Source: Bacteroidota bacterium
Lineage (GTDB): Bacteria > Pseudomonadota > Alphaproteobacteria > Puniceispirillales > Puniceispirillaceae
Direction of reading: 5' to 3'
Assembly (NCBI GenBank): GCA_009936825.1
Contig: JAACDV010000258.1
Span: 1 to 8,832, forward strand
Length of the DNA: 8,832 nt
Shown here in pieces: positions 6,572-8,832 of the stretch. How positions within the stretch are numbered: the first letter of the stretch is position 1; each line of letters begins with the position of its first letter. Below the pieces are notes generated by a model, which was not told the origin of the DNA, did not search any database, and saw nothing but the letters and a program-made list of their open reading frames with translations. The translations under genes and the position numbers were made by a program.

Positions 6572-7254
6572 GCGAGCATCCCGACATTTGTGAGTTTTAT
6601 TTCGTTCGGCACGCGCCGGTGGTTAAACAAAGCGGTCATGTTCCGCCATCCGATCCCCCGATCCAAAAGCAGGAATATGCAACCGAACGCCTGATCCAGC
6701 ACCTGCCCCACAATGCGGACTGGCATGTCTCACCTCTGCGGCGAGCGCGCGAAACCGAGGCGTTGCTGGTTCCATCCCTCGCCCCTGCCAGCCGTACTAT
6801 TTGCGATGCGTTAAAGGAAATGGATTTCGGAGACTGGCATGACGCGCCAATTGGTGAGGTCTGGAGCCAGATTGCCAAAGGGCCGCTGCATAACTGGTCA
6901 TTTGTCGGGCCTGATACCCAGCCGCCAGCGGGTGAATCCTTTGCCACTATGGCCAAGCGTGTTCAGCGCTGGATGGACAGTCGCGCTGCTGATTTTCCGG
7001 CACTCCCCCCCTCACCTGATAGCAACGCGATAAGCCGGCCACGCCCGCAGATTATAATTGCGCATGGCGGGGTTATGCGGGCAGCGATGGCCTATGCGAT
7101 GGGCGCGTCGCTTAGTCAGGTGGTTGGCATTCCAATTGCCCATTTCGGATTAATGCGCCTTAGCCTAATGGACCCTGATAGCTTGATAGAATCAGAACAA
7201 GCTAATGGCGCCGGAGGAGGCTGGCTTTTTGGCGGGCTTGCTGATCTGGGATAA
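6568..7254 (+). CDS. cobC: Histidine phosphatase superfamily protein, probable alpha-ribazole phosphatase (CobC-like)
   Basis: A 228-residue phosphoglycerate-mutase-like phosphatase. EFYFVRHAPV (residues 9-18) holds the phospho-accepting His15 in an RHA version of the RHG motif; SPLRRARETE (55-64) gives the phosphate-clamping arginines; the acid residue is probably Glu84 in LKEMDFGDW; and IIIAHGGVMRAAM (162-174) supplies the second His166. Family members do many things, but position as last gene of cobU-cobT-cobS argues for removing the 5'-phosphate from alpha-ribazole phosphate or adenosylcobalamin phosphate. The function is inferred from context; the fold is clear. ATG 6568 is preferred since it overlaps the mini-ORF stop; ATG 6562 two codons upstream is in frame and possible. 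No good Shine-Dalgarno precedes either ATG closely, consistent with coupling. The C-terminus carries about 25 low-complexity residues (SESEQANGAGGG-like) of no known role. Confidence 0.82.
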   Translation: MSEHPDICEFYFVRHAPVVKQSGHVPPSDPPIQKQEYATERLIQHLPHNADWHVSPLRRARETEALLVPSLAPASRTICDALKEMDFGDWHDAPIGEVWSQIAKGPLHNWSFVGPDTQPPAGESFATMAKRVQRWMDSRAADFPALPPSPDSNAISRPRPQIIIAHGGVMRAAMAYAMGASLSQVVGIPIAHFGLMRLSLMDPDSLIESEQANGAGGGWLFGGLADLG

Positions 7255-7266
7255 ATGTCTATCCCA
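7247..7266. terminator. Candidate hairpin at the convergent cobC/hpf junction
   Basis: TGGGATA (7247-7253) and TATCCCA (7260-7266) form a perfect seven-pair stem around a six-base loop AATGTC, spanning the cobC-like stop codon and lying 7 bases from the hpf stop. The position suits a bidirectional terminator of two converging genes. No T-run follows on either strand, so intrinsic termination would be weak. The stem is seen; the role is inferred. Confidence 0.4.
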
Positions 7267-7273
7267 AACGGGC

Positions 7274-7879
7274 CTAATTCGCGTTTAGCCGCCTGACCCC
7301 GCGCGGATCAATCCAGCCGATCGAATCATCATGGCGGCGATAAACGACGTTCAGTCCAAAATGGCTGGCATTACGAAACATCAACATTGGCACCTCGCTC
7401 AACTCGAGCTTCATTACCGCCTGCTCAACCGTCAGCATTTCGATGTCATACGCCATTTCAGCGACGACAGGCGGCAACCCGCCTTCAAGATCATCATCAT
7501 CATCATTATCAACTTGTTCGGCAGAGGCATAAACCATCATTGGCGCGCTAAAAACATCATCTGCCTCGCCATCAGTCATGGCGGCCCGGTGATTCTTCAG
7601 CCGCCTTTTATGACGGCGAAGTCGTTTTTCAGCATGTTCCAAAGCCGCATCAAGGGCCGCATGCGCGTCCATCGCGTATCCGGTTGCCTCAAGTTCAGTT
7701 CGTCTGGAAAGCGCCACACGCGTTTTGACACGAAATCCGGATTCAGCCTTTTCCAGAGTGACATGACCGCTGACAGCACTATCGAAATATTTTCCGACAA
7801 TTCCGTTAAGCGCATTTTCCGCATGTATCTTAAAGGCCTCACCGGTACTCATATTCTTACCTGATACACTTATGTTCAC
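7274..7879 (-). CDS. hpf: Long-form ribosome hibernation promoting factor (HPF/RaiA family)
   Basis: A 201-residue protein of the long HPF class, which binds the 30S decoding region in starved cells and pairs ribosomes into inactive 100S dimers. Residues 1-100 form the N-terminal ribosome-binding domain: MNISVSGKNM start, ALNGIVGKYF, and a helix rich in basic residues (EKRLRRHKRRLKNH, 84-97). A variable linker follows with an acidic run of five Asp (126-130). The C-terminal dimerisation domain (about 140-201) shows EMLTVEQAVMKLELSEVPML and the FRNASHFGLNVVYRRHDDSIGWIDP signature in two parts (168-192). Start is GTG at 7879-7877, supported by GAGGGGAG about seven bases upstream and by the family-typical N-terminus; an in-frame ATG nine codons on is less likely. 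In many alphaproteobacteria this gene sits by rpoN and a PTS gene; here neither neighbour is present. Confidence 0.95.
   Translation of the reverse strand: MNISVSGKNMSTGEAFKIHAENALNGIVGKYFDSAVSGHVTLEKAESGFRVKTRVALSRRTELEATGYAMDAHAALDAALEHAEKRLRRHKRRLKNHRAAMTDGEADDVFSAPMMVYASAEQVDNDDDDDLEGGLPPVVAEMAYDIEMLTVEQAVMKLELSEVPMLMFRNASHFGLNVVYRRHDDSIGWIDPRGVRRLNAN
7490..7510 (-). repeat. GAT trinucleotide run in hpf encoding an Asp tract
   Basis: On the minus strand GAT AAT is followed by five GAT codons, giving DNDDDDD in the HPF linker (residues 124-130). The linker between the two HPF domains is normally variable in length, so the tract is probably tolerated. It is a simple slippage-prone repeat that keeps frame. 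Confidence 0.7.
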
Positions 7880-8184
7880 TTTGATCTCCCCTCATCGACC
7901 AGAACGTGTCTTCGGAGCATATCATCAAAATATCCCGCCGAAATAAGATACCGAAATAAGCTACCGAAATAAGCCGCCGAACTAAGCGTAACTTTTGCCC
8001 TTCGCATCAGCAACAAAGTTGGCATTTTTGGGAGGAACAAACGCTCCGATATCAAAACCATGCCTAGAATAACACTTGAAAACAAGGCATATTGCCTAGC
8101 TATCTTGATCAATGAAAAACGGTATTGTTTGTCACGTTAATGTAGAGGAATTTAATACAAGGTTCGGGTAATCAGAGGTTCGGG
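7880..8184. other. 305-base gap between hpf and the oxygenase gene
   Basis: This AT-richer gap holds the hpf ribosome binding site (GAGGGGAG on the minus strand near 7887-7894), a 13-base tandem repeat, and small symmetric motifs: TGCCTAG at 8061-8067 and again at 8093-8099 with AGGCA (8085-8089) between them, able to pair with either copy, and the palindrome TTGATCAA (8105-8112). The hpf promoter must lie here or upstream through the oxygenase gene, but no -35/-10 pair was convincing. A 78-codon minus-strand frame with a TTG start (8112-7876) overlaps the hpf start by GTGA, but it is built from the repeat, has no family resemblance and no ribosome binding site. Confidence 0.5.
7938..7989. 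repeat. 13-base tandem repeat, four copies, upstream of hpf
   Basis: CCGAAATAAG occurs at 7938, 7951 and 7964, and CCGAACTAAG at 7977, each followed by three variable bases, giving an exact 13-base period. It lies 59-110 bases upstream of the hpf start, in its likely leader or promoter region. The unit is asymmetric and spaced off the helical repeat, so it does not look like a classical operator array; replication slippage is the simplest origin. Confidence 0.8.
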
Positions 8185-8185
8185 T
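8160..8185. repeat. 16-base duplication with a 10-base identical core at the oxygenase stop
   Basis: AGGTTCGGGT occurs at 8160-8169 and 8176-8185, sixteen bases apart. The second copy runs into the oxygenase gene's stop codon (complement of 8185-8187). It looks like a local duplication of the gene end. Confidence 0.55.
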
Positions 8186-8814
8186 CAACCTATCGTTGGG
8201 AGGTGGCGAAAACCCAACGACAAACGCCCACCAACCAGGCTGTCAACGCCGTGAAGCGGGCGCATATGTTGGCCGTCATACCCGCCAAATCCTTCAGCAG
8301 AAAGCAAAACAATCCGCCCGGGCCTGTCATCAATTACCCGCCTATTGCGCCCCTCGCGGTCATCGCAGGTGAACAGCCGCGAAGCTCCGGCAAGGGTGAT
8401 GATGATCACCAGATTGCGATACCTCTTGCCATCACGGTGAATGCCAATGCCACTTGATCCCGCGGCATAGCGCTGGATGGCAAAATCATTAAAGCAAATA
8501 TTTTCGGGTAAAACCGAATTTGGCATTTCAACACTGGCATCCCGCACCACCGCCTCTAACAGGCTGGCAAGACGGTCAAAACTATCCTTGCGGGGGGCCG
8601 GAAAACAAACATCAAAATCCTGCGATACCTTGCGCCCCTGATGTTGAATTATAGGCTTTGCGCGGCGAAAACTCTGCCCCTCCGCCATTTTGATCAGCGC
8701 GTCCACCTCACAGCTATCAAGGAACTGCAGGCTGGTAATACCGTGCTGATTGCGATGCAACCGCAACAAGGCCCGCCGCATGGCAGCATTTCTGCTTGGC
8801 GTTACTTCAAACAT
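8185..8814 (-). CDS. 2-oxoglutarate/Fe(II)-dependent oxygenase-like protein, substrate unknown
   Basis: A 209-residue protein whose C-terminal half fits the double-stranded beta-helix of 2OG/Fe(II) oxygenases. NDFAIQRYAAGSSGIGIHRDG (109-129) resembles the approach to the HxD metal motif, with His126 and Asp128. The strand NLVIIITLAGASRLF (134-148) follows, then a distal His188 in RPLHGVD and Arg197 in GGRLSLGFRH, spaced as expected for the third iron ligand and the 2-oxoglutarate-binding arginine. Possible roles include nucleic acid or protein hydroxylation or demethylation (AlkB- or prolyl-hydroxylase-like), but nothing in the sequence fixes the substrate. The N-terminal 100 residues are predicted soluble and helical with no motif I recognise. 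An in-frame TAG five codons before the ATG at 8814 limits the start; Met12 is an alternative, and neither has a strong ribosome binding site. Its nearest downstream neighbour on the same strand is hpf, 305 bases away. Confidence 0.72.
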   Translation of the reverse strand: MFEVTPSRNAAMRRALLRLHRNQHGITSLQFLDSCEVDALIKMAEGQSFRRAKPIIQHQGRKVSQDFDVCFPAPRKDSFDRLASLLEAVVRDASVEMPNSVLPENICFNDFAIQRYAAGSSGIGIHRDGKRYRNLVIIITLAGASRLFTCDDREGRNRRVIDDRPGRIVLLSAEGFGGYDGQHMRPLHGVDSLVGGRLSLGFRHLPTIG

Positions 8815-8832
8815 CGGCCAGCACTACCCAAA

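Noticed and set aside
7331..7864. 177-codon plus-strand frame opposite hpf
   Set aside because: It is antisense to a clearly conserved hpf gene and has no recognisable domain; it is a shadow frame.
7938..7989. CRISPR-like array
   Set aside because: Units are 13 bases, contiguous and without unique spacers, and no cas gene is present.
7876..8112. 78-codon minus-strand frame ending with a GTGA overlap onto hpf
   Set aside because: It needs a TTG start without a ribosome binding site, is largely composed of the 13-base repeat, uses unusual codons for this window and resembles no family. The GTGA overlap is the only argument in its favour.

Overview
This window reads as ordinary, gene-dense chromosome of an alphaproteobacterium. 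The GC content is moderate (a little over half by eye), gaps are short, and the long-form ribosome hibernation factor, the non-pyrrolysine MttB-family methyltransferase and the late cobalamin genes fit a marine-type alphaproteobacterium (SAR116- or Rhodospirillales-like). That placement is an inference from protein style, not from a marker gene. No rRNA, tRNA, insertion sequence, phage gene or CRISPR array was seen.

Layout from left to right. Positions 1-839 (minus) hold most of dapA, the first lysine/diaminopimelate step, cut by the window edge. A divergent gap of about 270 bases contains a small perfect hairpin and a purine-rich imperfect tandem repeat, then 1107-2126 (plus) encodes a PLP-dependent threonine/serine dehydratase. 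Converging on it is a 525-residue MttB-family corrinoid-dependent methyltransferase (2161-3738, minus; GTG start with a strong ribosome binding site). Divergent from that gene, 3992-7254 (plus) is a compact four-gene operon cobU-cobT-cobS-cobC-like. It would supply the complete nucleotide-loop assembly branch of cobalamin synthesis: activate adenosylcobinamide with GTP, make alpha-ribazole phosphate, join the two, and remove the 5'-phosphate. Convergent with it is the hpf gene (7274-7879, minus; GTG start). A repeat-bearing AT-richer gap follows, then a 2-oxoglutarate/Fe(II)-oxygenase-like protein (8185-8814, minus).

Functionally, the centre of the window pairs a probable corrinoid-using methyltransferase with the pathway that finishes its cofactor. 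The unexpected structural theme is short tandem repetition. At least seven places carry small tandem repeats with unrelated units of 3, 10, 12, 13, 16, 18 and about 20 bases, some inside coding sequence and in frame, some in translation-initiation regions. The most striking is an 18-base unit between cobS and the phosphatase gene. It repeats a start codon, usually with a GAGGTGG-like motif, and creates a 24-codon mini-ORF joined to both neighbours by ATGA stop/start overlaps. I found no clearly new defence or mobile system here; the repeat-remodelled initiation region is the best candidate for something undescribed.
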